Source: Blepharisma stoltei
Lineage: Eukaryota; Ciliophora; Heterotrichea; Heterotrichida; Blepharismidae
Direction of reading: 5' to 3'
Length of the DNA stretch: 64,000 nucleotides
Assembly (NCBI GenBank): GCA_914767885.1
Contig: CAJZBQ010000047.1
Span: forward strand, 310,001-374,000
The translations under genes and the position numbers were made by a program. Positions 22,025 to 32,237 of the stretch are shown here, piece by piece. Each line of letters starts with the position of its first letter. The first letter of the stretch is position 1. The notes beneath the pieces were generated by a model, which was given only the letters and a program-made list of their open reading frames with translations, ran no database searches and was not told the origin of the DNA.

Positions 22025-22201
22025 GAAAATGAGAATTTTTATAACTTAATTTGAAGGTTTTAAGCGCAGCTTCTTCAATATAACTGTAGTGAAGGGCGTT
22101 TTAGAGGAAAATACTGAGTTTTTGCTATCATAAAAATTGGAGACAAATATCAATAAAATTCAAGTGATAATAGTCAGTTCTTAAAATGAAAATATTTATA
22201 T

Positions 22202-22705
22202 ATGGACCAAAGTCTTAAACTCAACAAATCTGCAATGAAAGCTCAGCCTATAAGGCGAGCTGTTAAATCTTTTACTATTGTACCTCAAATTTCGTTATAC
22301 AAGCTTAATGATCAGTCTCCAGAGCCTACATCAGGCAGCTCTCTTTTCCCTTCGATTACAAAAACGATGAATAAATCTTCAACGACAGGCAGACTTAGCT
22401 CAATTGAAGCTAAGCCAATAAACTTACAGTCTAAGTTAAAAGCAAATACGCACAGAAGAAAACTGTCCCAGCCCTTGAGCCCTACATCAGAAAGGCTATC
22501 ACATTTGTATGTGTCTCAGCTATTTTCTTCAAGCAGTAAGAAACAAACGGTTCATTTAAGGAGTTCTACTAAATACAGCGAATGAGAAATTCAGGATGCT
22601 TTAAGAAACCCGAAGAAAAAAGATATAAGGAAAGGAAGGCTGAAGTTAGTGGCCTCATTGAAATCATTAAAGATGTTTGAACCGAGAGAAGTAACGTGGG
22701 TTTAG
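22202..22705 (+). CDS. hypothetical Ser/Thr-rich basic protein
   Basis: 167 aa, with a TGA Trp at 22583-22585 extending the frame to TAG at 22703-22705. Rich in Ser, Lys and Thr, probably disordered, with several SP/TP sites (DQSPEPTSGSS, SQPLSPTSER). The last 40 residues are basic and helical (EIQDALRNPKKKDIRKGRLK). No family recognised. It is divergently transcribed from the SHIPPO gene. Confidence 0.6.
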
Positions 22706-23180
22706 AGTAAACTTATTTATCGATAGATTTTAAATTTTTTTGAAGCTTGATATGTGACTACTTTTATAAATATAGATTTTTATATATAAGAGGTGAAAAT
22801 ATTGTTTGGAGAATGTATAAAAAATGTTTTAGTGTAAATTTTAGGGTAGGGTTATAGTTAATTTATTAATTATGCTAAGATCATCAAATAAATATTTTTA
22901 TTATGGGCTCGAATGCTAAATATTATTGATCCCACTCAAATATAATGGATTTTGAGTTTATTTTAAAATTTCAAGGCAATGGAGTGCTAGTTGCAAAATT
23001 ATTCATAGAAAATGAATAAAATAATTGAAAGATATAACATCGAAATTTTATTAATTAATTAAAGCGTAGGAACTTAAAATGGCATTATTATATATCATAC
23101 CCTCTAAAGACCATCATATTATCTTGCATTTGTGATAAATATTGCATTTAGTAACTTTAAATTAGTTATTGCCCTTCTTG
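22706..23180. other. intergenic, AT-rich
   Basis: 475 bp, nothing recognised. Confidence 0.5.
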
Positions 23181-23716
23181 TCAATACATCTCAGTAAATT
23201 GCTGCTGTTTTATTAAATCCTGAGGAGTAACAGAAGATCTGATTGTATCCAAAATCCTAAAAAAATCATTGGCATCAACTTCACTAGGTTTAAGGGCTGA
23301 CCAATTAGCATAAAAGGCAAAAATGGGTTGCTCTTTGGGATTTCTTACAGTCTCCATTAATGTTACTCTCATAGTTGTAATGATATCAGATCCTAAGTAT
23401 CCTTCAGTTTTGCTTGCATGCTCATTCAAGCCTTATTCAGTCAAATTATAAGACGTATCTCCTAAATTCAGCTTAAACATATGAGCCCTGCAGGCACATC
23501 TGACAACTGAATATAAACCCTCCTTTCAAAGCATCTTATAATTGCTGGATCAAGCTCCTATTTTATATTTGTGGCACCTAGCATTAAAATTCCTTCTTCA
23601 TTATGCCCAAGTCCTTACATTTTTACTAAAATTCTCCTGGCCGAGTCATTTTCGTATTCATTTCTGCTTCCATTAAATGAATCTATTTTATCAATAAAAA
23701 TGATAACAAGCTTGCC
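23181..23716 (-). pseudogene. VPS4-type AAA ATPase remnant (C-terminal half)
   Basis: The minus strand reads VIIFIDKIDSFNGSRNEYEND, ARRILVKM-stop-GLGHNEEGILML, GATNIK-stop-ELDPAIIRCFERR, then KTEGYLGSDIITTMR and the VPS4-like tail VTPQDLIKQQQFTEMY. The Walker B Asp-Glu has become Asp-Lys. In-frame TAA stands where the family has Gln, and TAG where it has Trp, plus a further break near 23450. The Walker A half is missing upstream. It is a decayed copy, so no ESCRT-disassembly function is expected. Only a last open stretch of 82 codons remains. Confidence 0.8.
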
Positions 23717-23946
23717 TAAATAAACTATTTGTTTATTGAAATTCTGATATTGAAGTAAAAAATGCTTATTTATCATTAAAATTGAAATCCTTCTTAAATT
23801 TAAATTATAAGCATTTATTTGATGGAATATTAAATAAAGATTTTCAATCGCAATTAATTGCTTAGAAAATTTTCAAATGTGATAATTCCACAAATTTAAA
23901 GGCCTAATAAAGCTCATGTGACGATTTATTACATAATCCCAATGAA

Positions 23947-24364
23947 AAAAGTTAATTAGGGCGCTAAAACGGGGATTATTTCAGCTCTGGCTTCAGCTTC
24001 AAGCTTCATGCCACGCTAAGTATTAAAGCCATCAACTCAAAAATTGTCAAGTCATCAGTCTGAGAGGAGACTCAGCCTAGCCTGCTTAAAACAAAATTTG
24101 CAGCAAAGGACTCTCTTAACTCTGGCACTACTCAGGGCATGAGGTAAACTTTTGATGCCTCCTTCTGAAACCATCTTTGCCCTTTTACAAGAAGTTTCTG
24201 CTTATGCTGCGCAGTCTCTTGTCTGTGGGTTGAAGGGAAGCCAGTTACCCCACCCTGAAAATTCCTCCCCCTGCAGACCCGTAGCCCTCCAGAAGCAGGC
24301 ACTACATCCCTGACTCCTTGAAGCTGCAGACCTTTTCGCCATCTCAGATGGAGGAAATTTAATT
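23947..24364. mobile_element. possible SINE-like insert E8
   Basis: About 418 bp of GC-richer sequence between CCAATGAA at 23939-23946 and 24365-24372. Read on the minus strand it starts after an AT stretch with ATGGCGAAAAGGTCTGC, like the ATGG starts of other inserts. It lies between genes, so the boundary cannot be tested by frame and the short repeat may be chance. Confidence 0.4.
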
Positions 24365-24444
24365 CCAATGAAGATAAAAGAAGTATTATTAAAATTGAAA
24401 TTCAATATCTGCCATTAAATTATCTCAGAATTAATAGATTAAAA

Positions 24445-25746
24445 ATGTCTAGATCCGTAGTCAGAATAGTCAATCCTCTTGAATTATCAGAAGGCGTTGG
24501 TGCACGCGTAAAGCGTGTAATCGGTACTTCTCAATTAAAGAACTTAGATCCTTTTCTTATGATGGACCACTTTTTTAATTTTAATTTAATAATTTTTTAT
24601 CAGCTCAAAAATTTCCTTCTTTTTTATCAATTTGAACAAAAATTAATGACAAAGTCCATTTTTGTATTTTCTTCTCTTATCAAATCCTGCTAACCACTTT
24701 TTTGTTAGCAAGCCTGCAGGTTTCCCTGACCATCCTCACAGAGGCTTTGAGACTGTAACATATATGCTTCAAGGAAGTTGCAAGCATGAAGACTTCAGAG
24801 GCAATATAGGTGAAATATCGCAAGGAGGCATTCAATGGATGACGGCAGGCAGAGGAATTATGCATTCTGAGATGCCAGGAACAAATGAAATGGAAGGAAT
24901 TCAGATTTGGGTTAATTTGAGCAGAGAAAATAAACTTTGTGAGCCTTCATATCAAGATGCAAAAGAAAGCGAAATCCTCAAAGTTCAAGAAAGTGGCATA
25001 AGGGTGGCGATTATTGCAGGGAATAGCTTACTCCCCAACCCGTAAGTCAACAAAAAAACTTCGCTCGCTCACAGAATTTTTTTTTTTTTAAAATAATTAT
25101 ATATAAAATTTGATAGTAAATTTTTTTTCAAAACTCGAAATAATTTAAGAGCAAATATTAATTTAATTTGTAAAATTTTTTTTGTTTTAAAATGCAAGCT
25201 ATTTAAAATTAAATAGAATTAGTTAGAGATTTCATTATAATGACTATCACTTATATATAAAAATTGTTTCATAAATAATCTTTTGACTCACGGAGGATGA
25301 GTCTTTATAAAAAATAGGGATTTTTCGAATAGTATTGCTCGCTCACGAAGGGGTAGTTAGGCAAAGCAGCTTCAACAATAACAAGGACTCCTGCAATATT
25401 TTTAGATGTTGAGATGGATCCTAATAAAGAGTTTATTCAAGAGATTGCAGATGAATGAAATGGATTTTTATATGTTCTTAATGGGTCTGTGATCATTAAA
25501 GATAAGACTATATCAAAAAATCAAGCTGGAATATTAAGCCAAAGTGGGGAACTTAAAGTTGAGTCAATTGAAGGTGCAAGATTTTTGTTACTTGCTGGGC
25601 TGCCTTTAAATGAGCCAATAGTTCAGCATGGACCAATTGTGATGAACTCTTATTTGGAAATTGAGCAAGCCTTTGAAGATTATAGAAATGCAAAAAATGG
25701 GTTTGAAGGAGCCCTTACTTGGAATTCTAAATTTAAGCTTCAATAG
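24445..25746 (+). CDS. pirin family cupin protein, interrupted by two IESs
   Basis: 281 aa once 127 bp (24577-24703) and 329 bp (25031-25359) are removed. The N-terminal cupin carries the metal-binding set GFPDHPHRGFETVTYMLQG (His, His) and later WMTAGRGIMHSEMP (His, Glu), all as in human pirin. The second insert joins IAGNS-L-GKAASTITRTP. A TGA Trp follows in IADEWNGFLYVLNG. The C-terminal cupin-like domain ends ALTWNSKFKLQ. Pirins are Fe-binding and act as redox regulators or quercetinases; which applies here is not known. Length is as usual (about 290). The start at 24445 gives the family start SRSVVRIVNPLELSEGVGARV. Confidence 0.93.
24577..24692. other. short IES with 11-bp direct repeat in the pirin gene
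   Basis: 116 bp of very AT-rich sequence between ACCACTTTTTT at 24566-24576 and 24693-24703. Removing one unit of 127 bp rejoins MMDHFF-VSKPAGFPDHP exactly where pirins are continuous, and changes frame by the needed one base. It has no CTCCC ends, no TNA boundary and no GC-rich body, so it fits none of the other classes. Confidence 0.8.
25031..25356. mobile_element. IES, family 1 MITE, degenerate, TTA-bounded
   Basis: 326 bp between TTA at 25028-25030 and 25357-25359. It is inverted relative to the pogo element: an eroded hairpin on the left (CTCCCCAACCCGTAAGTCAAC) and the doubled motif on the right (CTCACGGAGGATG, then GCTCGCTCACGAAGGGG). Excision keeps the pirin frame. Confidence 0.88.
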
Positions 25747-26189
25747 CAAATAAAGCAATAATTTTCCTCTATTTCAATGCAATTAGGCTCTCAAAGATTA
25801 AATATCGTTCATTTTTATATTATGATTGTATCCGGTAAATTCATAATTTTGCAATTATAAGATTGTCAATTTATTTGTAAAGCCTTATAAAAACTATAAA
25901 GCTAATATATTTGTTTCAATAGTACACACCTTTGATAAGGAGCAAAGGATAATTGCATTATTTTGCAATGGCTCACCTAGGCGATTATTAAAAGGAACAG
26001 ATATTCCATTTATTTCATTTTTTTATAAGAAGTTCTTTAACTATATTTTTGAATTCAGTATCCCAATTAAGTAAACTACACATTAAAATCTAAATTTATG
26101 TCATCAATGCAATATAAATCAATAATATTGTGTTCTGTTTAATTTAAATATAAAGTATGTGTCAGTAAAGCAGAAAATAATAAATATAC
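25747..26189. other. intergenic, promoter side of the kinase
   Basis: 443 bp, AT-rich; no motif or element recognised. Confidence 0.5.
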
Positions 26190-28325
26190 ATGGAGGACGA
26201 AAATATTATCCTCTGCGATAAATACTCATTAGGCAAAAAAATCGGCGAAGGATCCTTCGGAGAGATTTATTTTGGAATCGATATTGAAACAAAAAGAGAA
26301 GTCGCCGTCAAAGTAGAGCCACCATCAATTAATGTTCCTCAATTAATTGCAGAAGCCAAAATCATACGCTCTCTCGATAAAGGCATTGGAATTCCAAAAG
26401 TGATATGATACGGAACCAGAGAAACCACAAACTATATGGTCATGGAAATGCTAGGACAATCTTTAGAAGACAAGTTTAAATTATGCAATCGAAAATTTTC
26501 TATCAAAACAACAGTTATGATAGCAGATCAAATAATAACGAGAATAGAATATGTACATACAAACAGTATCATTCATAGAGATATAAAGCCTGACAATTTC
26601 ATGACTGGAATTAACAAAAGAGCGAATTTAATTTATATCATCGATTTCGGATTAAGCAAAAAATACCGAGACCCCAAAACAAAGCAGCATATCCCATATA
26701 AAGAAAATAGAAGTCTTACGGGGACTGCCCGCTATGCAAGTGTGAATGCACATATGGGGATTGAGCTGAGTAGAAGAGATGATTTAGAAAGCATTGGATA
26801 TTTATTTGTATATTTCACAAAAGGAGAGCTGCCTTGGCAACGAATTCAATGTGATGGGAAAAAAGAAAAGTATAAGAAAATCATGGAATCCAAGTATAGC
26901 ACCCCAGTTGAAGTCTTATGCAGAGGACTTCCTATAGAGTTTGTAGAGTACTTGCTTTATTGCAAGTCATTAAGATTTGACGAAAAGCCTGATTACGATT
27001 ATTTAAGAGGGCTGCTCAGAAAAGTAGCGCTTGACCAGAATTTTACATTAGATCTGGAGTTTGACTGGATTATTATTGACAAAAAAACACATCAAAGTGA
27101 AACTGCTGACTCCAGCTTTGTGAGGACAAGACCTAAATATCATAGAGTTCCTCAGCCCTTTCCATATGATATGGGCCAGGAATCAGACTCGCAAAATGAT
27201 TCAAAAACAATCACGAGGCAGTCATATATTGGCCCAGAATTTAATGATAAACAGAAAATTTTAGATGGCCGTAGAGACTTCCTAGATCGATCATTTATTA
27301 GAAGAAATAGTGTTCGAGAGAAGGCTAATAAAAGTTGTCACAGATATATTAAAATGGTTTTGCGATTCAGTCCGCCCTAATAGTCACGGAAATTAGTCAA
27401 ATTAAGTCTGACTAAGGCTTATGTATGTCCAAAATAGGTTTGGCTTGGTTGGTTTCTGTAGCTGGAAAGAAGTGACTCGGCAATGTCCTTCGGGACCATC
27501 AGGGTTCACCTTGCACAACGTCAGAGGTTGTAGCATAGGCCAAAGAGGCTGAGTCTTTTTCTGTAAATACTGACAGCAGCCACCCAGCACATGCTAGGCT
27601 CAGGATTTTCATGGATCAAACTCCTCAGGAGACCATTGTTAGAAAGGCAAGGAGAAGGCGTAACTCCCTTGCGTACACTTATTTTGTACTGGTAGTAGGC
27701 AGCTTGGAGAAGAAGAAATGTAGTTTATGAGCATTCGGCAAGCAAATCATTGCCTATTTGGCTATATAGAGATCTGTTTCGCAAAATGGATGAAAATCCT
27801 AGGATGTCCTTGGTGACTGCATACCAATATGGTTTCCACCGCATATTAATTAGTATTAAAAATTCATTCGGCTAAGGTTTTCCTGACGCAAGTTGGGCAG
27901 TAACGCTGAGCTAATCACCCAATCTCAATCTTGGCAAGTTTTTATTCATGAGTCAAAGGAATCGAGAATTGGAAAAGGGATCTCCAAATAGTGTTGAGAG
28001 TTTCTTGGCCAATTGAAATTATTTCCCAGAGTGAAGCCAGGAGTTACGTCCTGAGCTTCGAATTTCATATTTTAAGAGAGTGACCAGAAAAATTCAAACC
28101 TTCTAAAGTTTCAATGATGGGTGCCCATTTTGGCGGGAAATAGCTGAAACCTTTCTTCCGAATAACGAGTAGCAAGAGCTCTTGCCTGATAAGAGCAATC
28201 ATTCGTGATCGCATAAAACGAAAAATACAAAAGGCGAGTAAGCATTAGGGAAGAGGTAGTCCTTTCAAAATTATAGTGAGCTTTCTTAAAGTCTAATAGC
28301 GTAAAAAAGCTGTCATATATTTTAA
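26190..28325 (+). CDS. casein kinase 1 (CK1) family protein kinase, C-terminal tail split by a SINE-like insert
   Basis: 386 aa if E3 is removed, ending SCHIF at TAA 28323-28325; otherwise it would read into E3 and stop at 27380. The kinase domain is complete: [11 protein letters not shown], the ATP Lys in [26 protein letters not shown], then the CK1 substrate-site segment [26 protein letters not shown]. It uses SIN in the APE position region as CK1 does. The TGA near 26407 gives IPKVI-W-YGT, where CK1 has Trp or a large aromatic. The tail after residue 300 is polar and basic. CK1 kinases phosphorylate pre-phosphorylated or acidic sites in the cytosol and nucleus. Confidence 0.92.
27341..28304. 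mobile_element. SINE-like or LINE-fragment insert E3 with 11-bp target duplication
   Basis: 964 bp of GC-richer sequence between AAAAGTTGTCA at 27330-27340 and AAAAGCTGTCA at 28305-28315. The 5-prime side has ATATATTAAAATGGTTTTGCG, i.e. the AAAATGG start seen in E2, E4, E5 and E6. It shares a 40-bp segment with E2. It contains no long open frame in either code. The length removed (975 bp) is a multiple of three, so the frame alone does not prove excision here. Confidence 0.65.
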
Positions 28326-29184
28326 TTGTTAAGAAATTTTGTTTATTTAGCTATAAATAATTTTCTAATGCCTGATTTAATTTAAATTTATTAATGCTTG
28401 TCATAAAATAGTCATTTTAAAATTTTCATTTGAATTAATATCAGATAACTTATGGCTGAATTTTGATTAATTTTAATTTGAATTCTAAGCTATCCATTAT
28501 CAAGTATTCAAAGCCCTTATATTAGAAAATTACTTGGCAATAATTTTTTATAGTCATAATTTCGAAAAAAATTATACTTCTCCAAATTTTAAGTGAAAAT
28601 TAAAATCATTTTGTTTTCTAAAAACCATTGGAAAAATCCCCATTTTTTGGGTAAAAACCCACCTCTGTGAGTGAACAAAAATTTTTATAGTAAAATTATT
28701 TTAATATAGAAGTAATAATTATTATAATGATCTTGCATTTTAAGCATAAATTTTTTAAATTAAATTAATATTTTGTTTTAAATTATTTCAATATGGATTT
28801 TGTAAAAATTAATAAAAACTTATATATAAATATGCAAAAACAAAATTTATCCCCTCTCTGTGATCGAATTCGCTCATTGAGGGGTAAAAACTTTTTTTTT
28901 TGGGTTTACGCTTATTATCATTTTCAGGATTTTTTTTGAATTAATGGAATATCAGATTTTTATCAAGAAGATTTGCGCTAAAAAATAATAAATCAAGAAG
29001 GGTTGAAAATTTTCTATTAAATTTCCAAATTTCATATTTACTTCATATTATCTTCAGTTCAGCATATAAATATGGACGGATAAAGTGCACGATACCAAGT
29101 GGTCGAATTGTTTACTGTATGAATTAAAATAATTAAATTGCTTAAAATAAAACAAATGAATTCAGTTGGCTTATAAACATTAAA
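28326..29184. other. intergenic, AT-rich, with a family 1 remnant
   Basis: 859 bp without a gene. It holds the decayed element listed at 28610-28884; the rest is AT-rich and unrecognised. Confidence 0.5.
28610..28884. mobile_element. family 1 MITE remnant lacking its left terminus
   Basis: Left part matches the inner region of family 1 (AAAACCATTGGAAAAATCCC, then ACCTCTGTGAGTGAACAAAA). Right part is an eroded hairpin (CCCCTCTCTGTGATCGAATT, TCGCTCATTGAGGGG). The terminal CTCCC and a clear duplication are missing, so it is probably immobile. Confidence 0.7.
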
Positions 29185-29466
29185 ATGGCTTCTCTCCTTT
29201 CGGGTAATCAAAACAGACGTCAGTTCAATAAAAAACCAAAACCTCAACCAACTGCAAAGACTCAAAAACCTTCATACCAAACAGAGGCAGAACAATTTAT
29301 CTGCTCCTCTAAAGAAGGTGAAGAGTTTCGCAGAGATCGATTATTCATATCAGACTTAATGAATAAGATCGGGATAATCATCCCAGACAGTCAACAAGGC
29401 TTGCAAGAAAAGCAGCTCAAGCCTAAAGTGAAGCAACACCAAGCTCCATCCTCACTCCTCCTCTAA
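29185..29466 (+). CDS. small hypothetical basic protein
   Basis: 93 aa. The N-terminal 35 residues are Lys/Gln/Pro-rich and disordered, the middle is a short helix (EFRRDRLFISDLMNKIGI), the C-terminus basic. No family recognised. Codon use resembles the neighbouring genes. A TAA-bounded 3-prime region of 142 bp separates it from the HEAT gene. Confidence 0.55.
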   Translation: MASLLSGNQNRRQFNKKPKPQPTAKTQKPSYQTEAEQFICSSKEGEEFRRDRLFISDLMNKIGIIIPDSQQGLQEKQLKPKVKQHQAPSSLLL

Positions 29467-29608
29467 AAACGAATAAAATATAATAAAATTCAATTTCAAT
29501 ATCTTTTTTTTTCAAATAAGTAAGTTTTCATGAATATGCGTTTTTTGGTATAGAATTTATATTGCTTTAATTTATATTTAAGACAATTTTGATTTTAATT
29601 TAGAATAA

Positions 29609-31778
29609 ATGGAAAATTCAAATTCTGCAAAAAAAATATTTTTGGCTGAGGGAGCCAGAAACTCCTGTGAATCTGGTAGCCACTTTGCAAAACGTTCAGT
29701 CCTTTTTGAATAAAAGATCCCTCTATCAGCGATCAAAAGTCGCCGAGCTCCCTCGCCAAGAATCAAATGCAAACCAAGAAAATCTGACGATTTTCGCCCT
29801 CAGAAACATCACTGCGCTCTTCAGCAAGGAAAACTCCAGCATGCTCTTCGACTCATGGCCATTGATTTTCCCAGGTGAAAACATCCTCGGAAATTGTCCA
29901 GAAAAATTCATCAGTCAGCCTCCAATGACTTTTCTCCTCATAAACGATGCTTCCACTAGAATCCGTATGGAAGTCGCTTCAGCAATGGCTTCAATAATAA
30001 CAAACTCTCCATTGCTAAAATGGCAAGACAACATCGAAAACTCAGGGGCGGCCCATGCATTAAATTCGCTTTCCCATTCTTTGGAAGGAATAATTTATAA
30101 CCTGCATGAAGCTTTGGCTTACATTTTGTCCAGAAATGAGCCAAAAGAAATCGTGCTCTCTGTATTAAAAACCGCAGAAGCACTAATCGGGAACACTTCT
30201 TATGCCAAATTTTCAGGAATGTCACTGCCTCCTCTCATTAGTGCTGTTATAAGCAAATTTGATGAGAATGATGCTGACATTACCAAAGCAGCCATTTCTG
30301 TGCTTGTCTGTGCATTTAAAGAAAATGTTGAAGAAATGGTTCAGTTCCTGACACCTCAGTTTATGCACATTTTCATAGGATCTAGCACTCTCTTGAAAGA
30401 AAAGCTTGAGCTTTTGGCAAAAATTGCAAGAAATTACTCAGTCCATCTTGATTTCTTGATAGACTGGCTGAAGCAAAAATTAGATGACCTCTTGGTATGT
30501 GACGAGCCTGACATCCAAAGGGCAGCTTTTAAAGTTATTGAAGAGTACATAAGAGGGAATCAGAACTGCCCATTGATTGGCTTGGCTATTAACAAGATGT
30601 TTTATTTAATTAAGAAAAAGAAACTCGATGAGCTAAGCTACGCATTTGATGTCTTGACAGTTTTGCAAGACTTCAGCCACTTTTCAAGCGATCAGTTTGA
30701 CGAGTTTTTGAGGTTCCTTAAGCACTATGAAAGATCCCAGGCCCCTTATTTCCTTAGAAGCAGCTTATTAAAGCTGATTGGGACCTTATTTAAAACCAAA
30801 ACTATGCCAAAATTTTTCTGCTCAACCGCTCTCAACATCATAGCAAACCACAAGGAATCCAAAGACCTCAAAGTTGCTATCAGTGGAGCCTCAGCAATCT
30901 CAAGCTTCTGTACTAACCCACTTTGCTTGGACAGACTTGACTTAGTTTACAAGATGATCAACGAAAACAGCCAAAACAAGAAAGAAAAAATAGTTTCAAA
31001 CGCAATTATTTCAATAGGAAATTTGTTCAAAAATTACTCACGGTCAGACCTCGGAGACTTATTTAAAGAATTTTTCGAAATCTGCGTTCAAGGACTCTCC
31101 CATAAAAACGCCAAAGTTGGCTGGGACTCATGCAGAGCCCTTTTCGAGTTCTTTGGAAATAAAAATATGCCACACAGTGAAGTGGCTGATATTTTAATTC
31201 CTGTGCTTATAGCTACAATCAGAGACCAGAAAAACTATAAAACAAAATGGAAAGCAGCTCAGATGCTGAGAAAATTCACCACTGAGCTATGTGACAGATC
31301 GTTGGAAATCTTACAAGTTTTGATTGCTGGACTCGAATCAACCAAGAGCTCTTTAGTTTTCGATGCAAAAACTTTGAAATATGAGAGAGGGTTCAGACAA
31401 GAAGCAATCAATTGTATAGTGTATATTATGGAAAATGTCCAAGAGTTGAGCCCAGAGCTTGTAATATATTTGTCACAGCATAGCTGGGAAATCTACGAAT
31501 GGCTTGAATGGATGGTTTCTGATGTGATCAGAACAAGCTTCGACTCGAACCCTGCTGAGCATCCAGCTATTGAGTCAATCAAGGATTTTTCAGAAAAAAT
31601 TTTAGCCTGGGTATCAAAATGTGAAGGAATTCAGATCTCCTTTGGGTTGCTAGAAAAATACAGAAAATTATCACTCTTCAGCGAAAGCAAAATTTTCAAG
31701 TATTCAGCACAACCAAATATCGAGAAAAAATGTGACTTTCTTCCAATAAGAAATCCATTTAGCAACCAATTCATATAG
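29609..31778 (+). CDS. HEAT/ARM-repeat protein, HEATR6-like
   Basis: About 722 aa. The long frame is open from about 29601 but has no ATG near its start; the ATG at 29609 (MENSNSAKKY) joins it if the run of eight A at 29629-29636 is read as seven. The joined sequence then runs FWLREPETPVNLVATLQNVQ. The body is helical repeats of about 40 residues, with DASTRIRMEVASAMASII and NAKVGWDSCRALFEFFG typical of HEATR6-like proteins. Such proteins act as scaffolds; no enzymatic motif is present. Either the homopolymer count is an error or translation starts further in. Confidence 0.75.
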
Positions 31779-32237
31779 ATAAATAATATATATCTATTTC
31801 GTTAATAATTTCTTGCTCCCTCATCCTTGATAAAAAATTCTTAAAATTTTGAAATGAGCAAATGATTCTAATATATTGCAAAATTTTGGATATAGGGTTT
31901 TACCCTATATTAAATTAATAAATTAGTCAGGATTCACTATAATTATAGAAATAGACTGCAAAGAGTACCTAAAAATTTTAAAATGCTGGCAATTAGCGAT
32001 TAATAAAATCACTCAACTTTGATTTTAATCTTAAAATTAACTGCTTATTAAATTCGTTTACTTAAGAATTTGCTTAAAACGAAATTTTTTCAAGAAAATT
32101 CACCATTTTTTAACGAGCAATGGTAATCTATGGGGGAATTAGAATATCTTAGTGTCATGCTTTAAGCTTTTTGCTTCTTATTGTGCTTTTCTTATTATAT
32201 ATATTTCATTGGAGAATTTTAGATAATTAACAATAAA
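31779..32237. other. intergenic with possible family 2 trace
   Basis: 459 bp. CTCCCTCATCCTTGATAAA at 31815 resembles an eroded left end of family 2, but no matching right end or duplication is clear. Otherwise AT-rich. Confidence 0.35.

Noticed and set aside
24132-24405. Two overlapping ORFs on the minus strand
   Set aside because: They lie in the GC-richer insert E8 and have no recognisable protein features.
31815-32135. Possible family 2 element
   Set aside because: Left end is similar, but the supposed right end (CTATGGGGGAATTAG) is too weak and there is no test by reading frame.
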